Below are positions 51,957-62,787 of a DNA stretch of 64,000 nucleotides, in pieces. Source of the stretch: Sphingomonas naasensis (GTDB lineage: Bacteria; Pseudomonadota; Alphaproteobacteria; Sphingomonadales; Sphingomonadaceae). Under the pieces are notes generated by a model, which saw only the letters and a program-made list of their open reading frames with translations, was not told where the DNA came from and did no database searches. Position 1 is the stretch's first letter. The number at the start of each line of letters is the position of its first letter. The translations under genes were made by a program, and so were the position numbers. The DNA is taken from positions 1 through 64,000 of the forward strand of contig NZ_SRXU01000004.1 of NCBI RefSeq assembly GCF_004792695.1, written 5' to 3'.

Positions 51957-52086
51957 TCCCTCTCCCATGGGGAGAGGGAGGGAGCCGCGAAGCGGCGGAA
52001 GGGTGAGGGCGGGCGGGGAGCGCTGCCCTCACCCTTCCCGCTCGACTGCGCCGAGCGGGCCCCTTCCCGCTCCCGAAGGGAGCGGG
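51957..52086. repeat. Five-hairpin intergenic element filling the pdxJ-acpS gap
   Basis: Five perfect stems lie in 130 nt: TCCCTCTCCC with GGGAGAGGGA (51957/51970, loop ATG), GCCGC with GCGGC (51984/51992), AAGGGTGAGGG with CCCTCACCCTT (51999/52026), CCCGCTCG with CGAGCGGG (52037/52052) and CCCGCTCCC with GGGAGCGGG (52066/52078, loop GAA). The element starts 3 nt before acpS and ends 3 nt after pdxJ, so it is the whole gap. Its first stem holds the acpS ribosome site. Confidence 0.7.
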
Positions 52087-52089
52087 AGT

Positions 52090-52818
52090 TCAACGCGCCT
52101 CGTCCATCAGCGCGCGCATGCGGCGGATCACCGGCGCCAACCCGTCGAAGATCGCCTCGCCGATCAGGAAATGGCCGATATTGAGCTCCATCACCTGCGG
52201 GATCGCGGCGATCGGCACGACATTGTCGAAGGTCAGGCCATGCCCGGCATGCGGCTCGATCCCCGCCTTGGCGGCGAACGCAGCGGCGTCGGCGATTCGC
52301 TTGAGCTCGCCGGCCCGCGCGCCTTCGTCCAGCTCGCAATAGCGGCCGGTATGGAGCTCGACCACCGGCGCGCCGAGCCGCAGCGCCGCGTCGATCTGGC
52401 GCGCGTCGGGCTCGATGAACAGCGACACCCGGCACCCCGCGTCGCGGAGTTTGGCCACCATCGGCGCGAGATGATTGTGCTGCCCGGCGGCATCGAGCCC
52501 GCCCTCGGTGGTGCGCTCCTCGCGCTTCTCGGGGACGATGCACACTGCGTGCGGGCGATGCCTGAGCGCGATCGCCAGCATCTCCTCGGTTGCCGCCATT
52601 TCGAGATTGAGCGGCACGGGTAGCTCGGCCGAGAGCCGGGCGATGTCGTCGTCGGTGATGTGGCGCCGGTCCTCGCGCAGATGCGCGGTGATGCCGTCGG
52701 CGCCGGCCTCGGCGGCGAGCATCGCCGCGCGCACCGGATCGGGATAGCCCGATCCGCGCGCGTTCCGCACCGTCGCGACGTGATCGATGTTGACTCCCAG
52801 GCGCAGCTTGCCGGTCAT
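52090..52818 (-). CDS. pdxJ: Pyridoxine 5'-phosphate synthase
   Basis: The 242-residue TIM-barrel enzyme joins 1-deoxyxylulose 5-phosphate with 3-amino-1-hydroxyacetone phosphate to make pyridoxine phosphate (DXP-dependent vitamin B6 route). It begins [18 protein letters not shown], with HLREDRRHI and IEPHAGHGL further on, all typical of PdxJ. Length is normal. Its ATG overlaps the pyrE stop by 4 bp. pdxJ followed by acpS is a widespread order. Confidence 0.97.
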   Translation of the reverse strand: MTGKLRLGVNIDHVATVRNARGSGYPDPVRAAMLAAEAGADGITAHLREDRRHITDDDIARLSAELPVPLNLEMAATEEMLAIALRHRPHAVCIVPEKREERTTEGGLDAAGQHNHLAPMVAKLRDAGCRVSLFIEPDARQIDAALRLGAPVVELHTGRYCELDEGARAGELKRIADAAAFAAKAGIEPHAGHGLTFDNVVPIAAIPQVMELNIGHFLIGEAIFDGLAPVIRRMRALMDEAR

Positions 52819-53414
52819 GCTTCCGCGCGGCTCCCCGGTTTGATCGCGGGAATCGCCGCTAGCTCTGGCGGCAACGCGTCGGGAGCGTAGCTCGGCACGT
52901 CGAGCTGGATCAGCGGGAAGAAGGGAATGTCGAATGCGGCCGTGCCGTTCGAGCGATCGACCAGCGATGCCATCGCGATCACTTCGCCGCCCGCCGCCTC
53001 GATCGCCTTGATCGCCTCGCGCGAGGAGAGGCCGGTGGTGACGACGTCTTCCATCATCAGCACCTTCTGCCCGGGCGCGAGCCGGAAGCCGCGGCGCAGC
53101 TCGAAGCTGCCGGTCGGGCGTTCGACGAACATCGCCTCGACGCCCAGCGCGCGCGCCATCTCGTGCCCGGCGATCACCCCGCCCATCGCCGGCGAGACCA
53201 CCGCGCTGATCTGGCTTCGCAGCTCGGCGGGAATCTGCGCCGCCAGCGCCTCGGCCAGCCGGCTTCCGCGCTTCGGATCCATCAGCACCCGCGCGCACTG
53301 GAGATAGCGCGGGCTCCTGAGTCCCGAAGAGAGAATGAAATGTCCCTCGAGCAGCGCGTCCGCGGCGCGGAACTCCTCCAGAACCTCGTCTCGGGTCAAC
53401 GCACCCACTCCCAT
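52815..53414 (-). CDS. pyrE: Orotate phosphoribosyltransferase
   Basis: The 199-residue enzyme makes orotidine 5'-phosphate from orotate and PRPP in pyrimidine synthesis. The PRPP-binding motif is in [14 protein letters not shown], and [16 protein letters not shown] marks the N-terminal domain. The start at 53414 was chosen over one 45 nt upstream, which would add an Arg-rich segment; GTG at 53408 is also possible. It is first in the pyrE-pdxJ-acpS-lepB unit. Confidence 0.94.
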   Translation of the reverse strand: MGVGALTRDEVLEEFRAADALLEGHFILSSGLRSPRYLQCARVLMDPKRGSRLAEALAAQIPAELRSQISAVVSPAMGGVIAGHEMARALGVEAMFVERPTGSFELRRGFRLAPGQKVLMMEDVVTTGLSSREAIKAIEAAGGEVIAMASLVDRSNGTAAFDIPFFPLIQLDVPSYAPDALPPELAAIPAIKPGSRAEA

Positions 53415-53476
53415 GCTGCACTTGCGTGCTCTCTTAGGGTCGGCACCCCGCCGCCGCAACGGCCATGCAAAAAGGG

Positions 53477-53506
53477 TTGAGAATGGCCTATAGCCGCGTA
53501 TAGGCC
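53477..53506 (+). promoter_or_regulatory. ctaC promoter with central palindrome
   Basis: TTGAGA (53477-53482) and TATAGG (53499-53504) are 16 bp apart, pointing to ctaC with a leader of about 55 nt. The minus 10 lies in a perfect 8-bp inverted repeat, GGCCTATA (53485-53492) and TATAGGCC (53499-53506), with a 6-bp spacer. The other half gives a second minus 10-like box facing pyrE. The gap 53415-53566 holds nothing else that I see. Confidence 0.5.
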
Positions 53507-53566
53507 GCTTGTTCGGTTCCTTCCTTCCTTGCCTACGCAGCCACGCGAACAGGGTGAAAATAAACG

Positions 53567-56408
<2,842 letters not shown>

Positions 56409-56435
56409 GCCTTCGCCGAAAGGCGATGAACGAAG

Positions 56436-56463
56436 CGCCCCGGGGGAAACTCCGGGGCGTTTT
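56436..56463 (+). terminator. Rho-independent terminator after ctaD
   Basis: CGCCCCGG (56436-56443) pairs with CCGGGGCG (56452-56459), loop of 8 nt, followed by TTTT. It lies about 27 nt after ctaD and separates ctaCD from the downstream cta genes, at least partly. Confidence 0.85.
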
Positions 56464-56547
56464 CCTTTGGCAGCGCCGGGCCCCGGCGCGACAATGGCGC
56501 GTTGGTGCGCCGACCGGATTCGGCCCGGCGCGAGCGAAGGGGTGACG

Positions 56548-56835
56548 ATGACCAAATGGCCTTATGGCGGCTGGGCGAGCGCGGGCATCGATGCCTGGGC
56601 GCTCGGTATGGAGGCCTCGGCGGTGATCGGCCTGCGCGTCATGCGCATGGCGACGGGTGGCGCAGATGCCGCGGCCGAGGCGCAGCTGATGGTCTCCGAG
56701 AAGATGCAGGCAGCGCTCGAGCTGCAGACGGCGATGGTCACCGGCCAGCTGGGCAACACCCCGCTGGCCAGCACGCGCAAGACGATCCGCCATTATCGCC
56801 GCAAGGTGAAGGCCAACCGCAAACGGCTCGGCTGA
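56548..56835 (+). CDS. Small phasin-like hypothetical protein
   Basis: The 95-residue protein is mostly helical and amphipathic, with Ala/Met/Glu-rich heptads and a basic C-terminus (RRKVKANRKRLG). That pattern resembles the phasins that coat polyhydroxyalkanoate granules, although no family motif is certain. The ATG at 56548 has AAGGGG about 7 nt upstream; a GTG two codons earlier is possible. It sits alone between the ctaD terminator and an unknown exported gene, within the oxidase cluster. Confidence 0.6.
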   Translation: MTKWPYGGWASAGIDAWALGMEASAVIGLRVMRMATGGADAAAEAQLMVSEKMQAALELQTAMVTGQLGNTPLASTRKTIRHYRRKVKANRKRLG

Positions 56836-56936
56836 GCGGGCATCGCCGGCGCCGCGAATGGCGAACGGCGGTTGGCATTCGCATTCAGAAATCGTCAATC
56901 GCGCCTCGATAGCCTTTGCGACCGGGGAGATGTGCG

Positions 56937-57956
56937 ATGAAGACTCTCGCTCTGGCGGCATTGACGGCAGGATTGTCTGTGACGGCGACCGCGCTGGTTG
57001 CGGCGACGCTGCAATCTGGCGGCGGCGGCCGCGAAGAGGATGGCGCGCCCACGCCCCTTTATCCAACGATCACGCCTCTCGATCGAACGCAGCCGCAGCA
57101 GCGCGGCGAGCCCTGTCTTCCCGCCGGATTGCTCGCGGGCGCCCGCATTGTCGCGCTCGGCGCCTATGAAGGCAGGGGTTCGACCGACCTGGCGATAGGT
57201 GACGGCCCGCACGAGACCGGCGCGATCGCCGTGACGGGAAATCCGAAGGGCGATCCGGTCGTGCTCGTCCTGACCGCCTATGAAGCGACGATCTGGGACC
57301 TTCGCCGCTTTCCACGCCGTCGCCTCCGCGCGGTGCTGGCTTTTGGACATTATGATCAGGCGGTTGCCGGCGTGCCGTCGTCGATACCGGTTCGCTTCCA
57401 GCGACGTGGGCAGTCGAGCCCGTGTGGGCAGACAGCCTATGCCTATAAGGGAGGGCGCGAGCTGGAGCGGCTGGCGGCTGCGGTCACGCAGGCCACGGGC
57501 AGACGCATCGACGACTTTCAGGGGGGTTATTCCGCGACGGCCTTCGACGTCGATCGCGGCGCGGTCGGCGCGTCGGGCCGCCCGTTCGATATCGGCCAGA
57601 TCCGCGCATCGGCCGAGATCCGGCGCGAGCGGCTGTTGCCCAAGGCGGCGGGGATCGCGCAGCTGGTGGCCGAGGGCGCGCTGCGTGCGGCCGGCCCGGC
57701 GGATATCGACGCGCTCTCCGAAGCCCTGACGCGGGCAAGCCCGACGGGCTATCTGGCACCGGTCCGGCCCGAGCATCTCGGTCCGCGTGCCTTCGTGGTG
57801 CTTCGGCCGACTGCGATCCCGCGCGGCATGTATGGGGCGCATTCCGCCGTCTTCCTGATACCGGGCGACATCGAATGGCCGGTCGATCCGGGAAGCCACA
57901 ACACCTATTATTCGCTCTCCAGCGGGAAATGCCGCGGCCCATTCTGCGGGCATTGA
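56937..57956 (+). CDS. Exported protein of unknown function inside the cta cluster
   Basis: The 339-residue protein has a signal peptide (residues 1 to about 24), GGGG linker, and no family I recognise. It has at least five Cys residues in the mature part: one in GEPCLP, one in SSPCGQ and a C-terminal pair in KCRGPFCGH, so disulfides or metal binding are possible. GGGGAG lies 8 nt before the ATG. Codon use is as GC-rich as its neighbours but with fewer biased positions. It interrupts the ctaD-ctaB order and is followed by ctaB after 51 bp. A role in oxidase assembly is only a guess from place. Confidence 0.65.
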   Translation: MKTLALAALTAGLSVTATALVAATLQSGGGGREEDGAPTPLYPTITPLDRTQPQQRGEPCLPAGLLAGARIVALGAYEGRGSTDLAIGDGPHETGAIAVTGNPKGDPVVLVLTAYEATIWDLRRFPRRRLRAVLAFGHYDQAVAGVPSSIPVRFQRRGQSSPCGQTAYAYKGGRELERLAAAVTQATGRRIDDFQGGYSATAFDVDRGAVGASGRPFDIGQIRASAEIRRERLLPKAAGIAQLVAEGALRAAGPADIDALSEALTRASPTGYLAPVRPEHLGPRAFVVLRPTAIPRGMYGAHSAVFLIPGDIEWPVDPGSHNTYYSLSSGKCRGPFCGH

Positions 57957-58007
57957 TCGACGGGCCTTTCCCCTTGCGTGACCGGCGCTTATAGCGGCCG
58001 CCGAGTC

Positions 58008-58916
58008 ATGACCACTTCCGCCGCCGCCTCCGTCTCCCTGCCCGCCGACTGGCGCGATTTTCTCGCGCTCACCAAGCCGCGGGTGATGACGCTCGTCGTG
58101 TTCACCGGGCTGTGCGGGATGCTCGCCGCGCCGGTGCCGATTCATCCCGTGCTCGGCTTCACGGCGATCCTGTGCATCGCGCTGGGCGCAGGCGCGGCAG
58201 GGGCGCTCAACCAATGGTATGAGGCCGATCTCGATTCGAAGATGCGGCGCACGCAGAAGCGGCCGCTGCCGGCGGGGCGGATGGATCGCCAGTCGGCGCT
58301 GCATTTCGGGGTCGGGCTGGCCGGGTTCAGCCTCGCGCTGATGTATTTCGCGATCAATCTGGTCGCGACGATCATCCTCGCCGTCTCGATCCTGTTCTAT
58401 GTCTTCGTCTACACGATCTGGCTCAAGCGCCGCACCCCGCAGAACATCGTGATCGGCGGCGCGGCGGGGGCGTTCCCGCCGATGATCGGCTGGGCGGCGG
58501 CGACCGGCGACGTGACGCTGATGCCGGTGCTGCTGTTCGCGCTGATCTTCCTGTGGACGCCGCCGCATTTCTGGGCGCTCGCGCTGTTCGTGAAGACCGA
58601 TTACGCCAATGCCGGGGTGCCGATGCTGCCGGTGGTGGCGGGCGAGCGCAGCACCCGGCTGCAGATCGGGCTCTATACGCTGCCGATGGTCGCCGCGGCG
58701 ATCCTGCCGTGGCCGCTCGGCCTCGCCGGCGCCTTTTACGGCTGGTCGGCGGTTGCGCTCAACGCGCTCTTCCTCGCCCTCGCGGCGCTGGTGACGTTCC
58801 GCAGCTCCGGGGCGGACGACGCGATGGTGCCCGAGAAGCGGCTGTTCAAATATTCGATTTTCTATCTCTTCTTGATGTTCGGCGCGCTGGTCGTCGACAG
58901 GTGGTGGCTGGCATGA
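58008..58916 (+). CDS. ctaB: Protoheme IX farnesyltransferase (heme O synthase)
   Basis: The 302-residue UbiA-family membrane enzyme adds a farnesyl group to heme B to make heme O for the oxidase. It has nine predicted helices, with the Asp-rich motif [12 protein letters not shown] and the KRPLPAG segment, both conserved in CtaB/CyoE. The start at 58008 gives the usual N-terminus before [14 protein letters not shown]. Its stop overlaps the next start by ATGA. Confidence 0.96.
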   Translation: MTTSAAASVSLPADWRDFLALTKPRVMTLVVFTGLCGMLAAPVPIHPVLGFTAILCIALGAGAAGALNQWYEADLDSKMRRTQKRPLPAGRMDRQSALHFGVGLAGFSLALMYFAINLVATIILAVSILFYVFVYTIWLKRRTPQNIVIGGAAGAFPPMIGWAAATGDVTLMPVLLFALIFLWTPPHFWALALFVKTDYANAGVPMLPVVAGERSTRLQIGLYTLPMVAAAILPWPLGLAGAFYGWSAVALNALFLALAALVTFRSSGADDAMVPEKRLFKYSIFYLFLMFGALVVDRWWLA

Positions 58917-59053
58917 TCGACAAGCAATCGACCGATCTGATCCGGGCGCGCCAGCGCTCGCGGGCGCGGGTGATGGCGCTGCTGCTCGGCGCCTTCGTGA
59001 TCCTCGTCTTCGCGATCTCGATCGTGAAGATCCAGCTCGGCCATCCGGGATGA
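58913..59053 (+). CDS. Small single-span protein of the cta cluster (CoxF-like)
   Basis: The 46-residue protein has a basic cytoplasmic N-terminus and one membrane helix (about residues 20-40). Similar tiny proteins occur between ctaB and ctaG in many alphaproteobacteria and are sometimes called CoxF. The function is unproven, though oxidase biogenesis is likely. It overlaps ctaB by ATGA and ctaG by ATGA, so the three genes are tightly coupled. Confidence 0.75.
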   Translation: MIDKQSTDLIRARQRSRARVMALLLGAFVILVFAISIVKIQLGHPG

Positions 59054-59583
59054 ACCGCAATCTGCGCACCGCTTTGCTCGCGGGGCTGGGCGTCTGCACG
59101 ATGACCGGGATGGGCTTCGCCAGCGTGCCGCTCTACCGGATGTTCTGCCAGGCGACCGGGCTCGGCGGCACCACCCAGCGCGGGCTGCAGGCGCCCGGCA
59201 CCACCGGGCACAGGATCACTGTCGCGTTCGATTCGAACGTCAGCCCCAAGCTGCCGTGGAAGTTCGAGCCCGAGCGCCGTGCCGACACGATCGACGTGGG
59301 CGGCCGCGACATGGCCTTCTTCAAGGCGAAGAATCTCTCGGACAAGCCGCTCACCGGCACCGCCTCGTTCAACGTCACCCCCGAGGTGGCGGGCAAATAT
59401 TTCACCAAGATCCAGTGCTTCTGCTTCACCCAGCAGACGCTCGCGCCCGGCGAGGAAGTCCGCATGCCGGTGATCTTCTACGTCGATCCCGCGATCGAGA
59501 AGGATCCCGACGCGCGCGACGTTCAGGAGATCACGCTCTCCTATACATTTTACCCGGTAGATTCCGGCAAGACTGCAAGCTAG
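59050..59583 (+). CDS. ctaG: Cytochrome c oxidase assembly protein CtaG (Cox11)
   Basis: The 177-residue copper chaperone delivers copper to the CuB site of subunit I. It has one N-terminal membrane helix, then a periplasmic Ig-like domain with the copper-binding CFCF motif in IQCFCFTQQTL. A third Cys in YRMFCQ near residue 35 is also conserved in Cox11. The domain carries the expected VPVYFVDP-like strand (MPVIFYVDP). Its ATG overlaps the previous stop. Confidence 0.97.
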   Translation: MNRNLRTALLAGLGVCTMTGMGFASVPLYRMFCQATGLGGTTQRGLQAPGTTGHRITVAFDSNVSPKLPWKFEPERRADTIDVGGRDMAFFKAKNLSDKPLTGTASFNVTPEVAGKYFTKIQCFCFTQQTLAPGEEVRMPVIFYVDPAIEKDPDARDVQEITLSYTFYPVDSGKTAS

Positions 59584-59616
59584 ACACGCCGCAAACCAAG
59601 GAACAGGGACGAGCCG

Positions 59617-60501
59617 ATGGCGGGTGCCAAGAACCATCAATTCCACATTCTTCCGCCGAGCATCTGGCCGTTGTTCGGCGCGATGGCGGCGCTGGTGCTC
59701 GCTTCGGGCGGCATCATGTGGATGCACAGCATGCCGAGCGCGAACCTCGTGTTCTTCGCCGGCGTCGCGGGCGTCCTGATCACCTTTTTCGGCTGGTGGT
59801 CCGATGTGATCCGCGAAGCGCATGCCGGCGATCACACCCCGATCGTCCAGCTCCATCTGCGCTACGGCATGATCCTGTTCATCGCCTCCGAAGTGATGTT
59901 CTTCGTCGGCTGGTTCTGGGCGTGGTTCGACTTTTCGCTCTTCCCCTCGACGGCCGAGGCGGTCGGCGGCCAGTGGCCGCCCAAGGGCATGGAAGTGCTC
60001 AACGCGTGGGAATTCCCGCTGCTCAACACGCTGATCCTGCTGCTCTCGGGCTGCACGGTCACGTGGGCGCATCACGGGCTGCTCCACAATGAGCGCGGCG
60101 GTGCGATGAAGGGTCTGTGGGGCCTGATCGGCGTCGGCGCGAACGACACGGTCAAGAAGGGCTTGTGGCTGACGATCATCCTTGGCCTGATCTTCAGCTG
60201 CATTCAGGCCTATGAATATGCCCACGCGCCCTTCCCCTTCAAGGCGGCGAGCGAGGGCGGTTCGAGCTATGGCGGTGCCTTCTTCATGGCGACCGGGTTC
60301 CACGGCTTCCACGTGCTGGTCGGCACGATCTTCCTGATCGTCAACCTCGTGCGCGTCTACAAGGGCCACTTCACCCCGCGGCAGCATTTCGGCTTCGAGG
60401 CCGCTGCCTGGTACTGGCACTTCGTCGACGTGGTGTGGCTGTTCCTCTTCGCCTCGATCTATGTCTGGGGCGGCTGGGGCGCACCCGTCCACGCCGGCTG
60501 A
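59617..60501 (+). CDS. ctaE: Cytochrome c oxidase subunit III
   Basis: The 294-residue subunit has seven predicted helices. It shows the family features of HPWPxxxS-like N-terminus (LPPSIWPLFG), the helix with RYGMILFIASEVMFFVGWFW and the conserved HGFHVLVGT and WHFVDVVWLFLF. Subunit III stabilises the oxidase and guides oxygen entry. It ends the core oxidase genes; surf1 follows after a strong hairpin. No DUF983 gene, which I remember from some sphingomonad cta clusters, is present. Confidence 0.97.
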   Translation: MAGAKNHQFHILPPSIWPLFGAMAALVLASGGIMWMHSMPSANLVFFAGVAGVLITFFGWWSDVIREAHAGDHTPIVQLHLRYGMILFIASEVMFFVGWFWAWFDFSLFPSTAEAVGGQWPPKGMEVLNAWEFPLLNTLILLLSGCTVTWAHHGLLHNERGGAMKGLWGLIGVGANDTVKKGLWLTIILGLIFSCIQAYEYAHAPFPFKAASEGGSSYGGAFFMATGFHGFHVLVGTIFLIVNLVRVYKGHFTPRQHFGFEAAAWYWHFVDVVWLFLFASIYVWGGWGAPVHAG

Positions 60502-60502
60502 T

Positions 60503-61192
60503 TTGCCCGACGCCAGCGACACGCAAACGGAGGGAGGCAGCACCGCGCTGCCTCCCTCTGTCGTTTCGGGGCGGGGGATTCCGCTGCTCCCGACGCTGAT
60601 CGTCGCGCTCGCCGTCGCGGCGATGATCGGACTCGGCCTTTGGCAGCTCACCATCCGCCTCCCGCAAAAGGAAGCCGCGCTCGCCCAGCTCGCCGCCAAT
60701 CCGGCCAAGCCCGAGATCGCCTTTCCCCGCCTCCCCGACGACAGCCTGCTGTTCCGCCGCGCGCACGGCTATTGCGTCGAGCCGGTCTCGGGCAACCTTA
60801 CCGGCGCTGGCAAGGCCGGCTTCCGCTACATTGTCGAGTGCCGCACCGGCGGTGCCGAGGGGCCCGGAATGCTCGTCCAGCTCGGCACCACCCGCGATCC
60901 GATGGCAAAGCCGGTATGGAAGGGCGGCGAAGTGCGCGGCACGATCAGCCACGCGCCCGACGGCCGCTCGATGCTCGCCTCGCTGTTCGATCGCACGCCG
61001 AAGCGGCTGTTGCTGGTCGCCGACACGCCTGCGGCCGGCCTCGCCGCCAATGCCGCGCCCGACCTGTCCTCGGTCCCCAACAACCATCTCGCCTACGGCG
61101 TGCAATGGTTCCTGTTCGCGCTCGTCGCGACCGTGATCTACGGCCTCGCGCTGCGCTGGCGGGGACGGAAGTCCCCTCGCGAGGCGGCCTAA
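60503..61192 (+). CDS. SURF1-family oxidase assembly protein
   Basis: The 229-residue protein has two membrane helices, one near the N-terminus (LLPTLIVALAVAAMIGLGLW) and one near the C-terminus (QWFLFALVATVIYGLALRW), flanking a periplasmic domain. This is the SURF1/Shy1 layout, which helps heme a insertion. The start is unclear. I use TTG at 60503, just after the ctaE stop, but a longer ATG start at 60461 lies inside ctaE. Neither has a ribosome site, and a perfect 12-bp hairpin (60530-60558) lies in the first codons. Confidence 0.82.
   Translation: MPDASDTQTEGGSTALPPSVVSGRGIPLLPTLIVALAVAAMIGLGLWQLTIRLPQKEAALAQLAANPAKPEIAFPRLPDDSLLFRRAHGYCVEPVSGNLTGAGKAGFRYIVECRTGGAEGPGMLVQLGTTRDPMAKPVWKGGEVRGTISHAPDGRSMLASLFDRTPKRLLLVADTPAAGLAANAAPDLSSVPNNHLAYGVQWFLFALVATVIYGLALRWRGRKSPREAA
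60530..60558. terminator. Strong hairpin between ctaE and surf1
   Basis: GAGGGAGGCAGC (60530-60541) pairs perfectly with GCTGCCTCCCTC (60547-60558) over a 5-nt loop. It sits about 28 nt after ctaE and would lie in the surf1 coding region with either listed start. A short T-rich run follows (TGTCGTTT). It may act as an attenuator or terminator of the oxidase operon. Confidence 0.6.
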
Positions 61193-61239
61193 ACATCACC
61201 TATCTTGTGACCCCGCCTGCACCCCGCTAACCCGCCGCC

Positions 61240-62631
61240 ATGCGCTATCAAAGCACCCGAGGCGCCGCGCCCCAGCTCGGCTTTCGCGATGTCACGCTCG
61301 CCGGCCTCGCCAGCGACGGCGGGCTCTACCTCCCCGAGACCTGGCCGGGCCTGACCCGCGAGGCGATCGCCGGGCTCGCCGGCCTGTCCTATGTCGAGAC
61401 CGCGGTCCGGGTGATGCTGCCGTTCGTCGGCCCCGATCTCTCCGAGGACGAACTCCGCGATCTCTGCACCCGCGCCTATGGCCGCTTCAGCCATGCCGCG
61501 GTCACCCCGCTCGTCCAGCTCGACCACCAGCATTGGCTGCTCGAGCTGTTCCAGGGGCCCACGCTCGCCTTCAAGGACGTCGCGCTCCAGCTGCTCGGCC
61601 TGCTGTTCGAGAAGTTCCTGATCGGCAGCGGCGATCATCTCACCATCGTCGGCGCGACCTCGGGCGACACCGGCAGCGCCGCGATCGACGCGGTCGCCGG
61701 CCGCACCGGCATCGACATCTTCATGCTTCACCCCAAGGGGCGCGTCTCCGAGGTCCAGCGCCGCCAGATGACGACGGTGCTCGCGCCAAACGTCCACAAC
61801 ATCGCGATCGAGGGCAGCTTCGACGACGCCCAGGCGCTGGTGAAGGCGATGTTCAACGACGCCGATTTCGCCGGCCGCTTCCAGGTCACCGCGGTCAACT
61901 CGATCAACTGGGCGCGGTTGATGGCGCAGGTGGTCTATTATTTCTACGCCGCGGTGCGCCTCGGCGCGCCCGACAAGCCGGTCGCCTTCGCGGTCCCCAC
62001 CGGCAATTTCGGCGACGTCTTCGCCGGCTATGTCGCGGCGAAGATGGGGCTGCCGGTGGCAAAGCTGATCGTCGCGACCAACGTCAACGACATCCTCCAC
62101 CGCGCGCTCTCCACGGGGGATTATTCGACCGGCACCGTCACCGCCACCGCGGCGCCGTCGATGGACATCCAGGTCAGCTCGAACTTCGAGCGACTGCTGT
62201 TCGATCTCGCCGCTGCGCCCGTCGCCGAGCAGATGCGCGGTTTCGAGGCGGCGCGCGCGATGCAGCTGACCAACGCCCAGCGCGAAGGCGCAGCGGCGCT
62301 GTTCGTCAGCGACCGCATCGATGCCGATGCGATGAACGAGGCGATGCGCTGGGGCTATACCGAGGCGGGCGAGGTGCTCGATCCGCACAGCGCGATCGGG
62401 CTTGCCGCGGCGCGCCGCGCCGGTCTGCCCGCCGACGTCCCCGTCGTCACGCTGGCGACCGCACACCCCGCCAAGTTCGCCGACGCGGTCGAGCGCGCCA
62501 CCGGCATCCGCCCGCAGGTGCCGCCGCGGGTGGGCGATCTCCACCAGCGTCAGGAGCGCTACGACGTGCTCCCCGCGACGTTCGAGGCCGTCACCGCCTA
62601 TATCGCCGAGCGCGCCACGCCCCGCCGCTGA
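61240..62631 (+). CDS. thrC: Threonine synthase
   Basis: The 463-residue PLP enzyme converts O-phosphohomoserine to threonine. The PLP lysine is in GPTLAFKDVALQLLG, with SGDTGSAA later, typical of the ThrC type that has an N-terminal extension. The start gives RYQSTRG near the N-terminus, as in other ThrC proteins. It follows surf1 by 47 bp; linkage to the cta cluster is a common sphingomonad order rather than a functional link. Confidence 0.96.
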   Translation: MRYQSTRGAAPQLGFRDVTLAGLASDGGLYLPETWPGLTREAIAGLAGLSYVETAVRVMLPFVGPDLSEDELRDLCTRAYGRFSHAAVTPLVQLDHQHWLLELFQGPTLAFKDVALQLLGLLFEKFLIGSGDHLTIVGATSGDTGSAAIDAVAGRTGIDIFMLHPKGRVSEVQRRQMTTVLAPNVHNIAIEGSFDDAQALVKAMFNDADFAGRFQVTAVNSINWARLMAQVVYYFYAAVRLGAPDKPVAFAVPTGNFGDVFAGYVAAKMGLPVAKLIVATNVNDILHRALSTGDYSTGTVTATAAPSMDIQVSSNFERLLFDLAAAPVAEQMRGFEAARAMQLTNAQREGAAALFVSDRIDADAMNEAMRWGYTEAGEVLDPHSAIGLAAARRAGLPADVPVVTLATAHPAKFADAVERATGIRPQVPPRVGDLHQRQERYDVLPATFEAVTAYIAERATPRR

Positions 62632-62633
62632 AA

Positions 62634-62751
62634 TCCCCCCGGAGGGGGAGGGGGACCGCGAAGGGGTGGAGGGGTAGTCGCCACGGGCGGCATCGCCCGC
62701 GGAAAATACCCCTCCGTCAGCCTCTGGCTGCCACCTCCCCCTCCGGGGGAG
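62634..62751. repeat. Multi-hairpin intergenic element between thrC and the methyltransferase
   Basis: The outer arms run TCCCCCCGGAGGGGGAGG (62634-62651) against CCTCCCCCTCCGGGGGA (62734-62750), with one extra C. Inner stems are GGAGGGGTA with TACCCCTCC (62668/62707), CGGGCG with CGCCCG (62684/62694) and CAGCC with GGCTG (62718/62726). The layout parallels the element at 51957-52086, including a GACCGCGAAG/AGCCGCGAAG string after the first stem. Confidence 0.65.
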
Positions 62752-62787
62752 GATTGAGAAACGCGCCTGTCCTTCTATGGAAAAGGC

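Noticed and set aside
51957..52086. Possible CRISPR array
   Set aside because: The repeated strings are inverted stems of differing sequence, not direct repeats with equal spacers, and there are no cas genes.
56895..59099. 734-codon open frame on the minus strand opposite ctaB and the unknown exported gene
   Set aside because: It has the Arg/His/Asp-rich composition of an antisense shadow of GC-rich genes, crosses several real genes, and has no domain or ribosome site.
60503..61239. Threonine or T-box type leader before thrC
   Set aside because: The 47-bp gap between surf1 and thrC is too short and holds no leader peptide or T-box motif.
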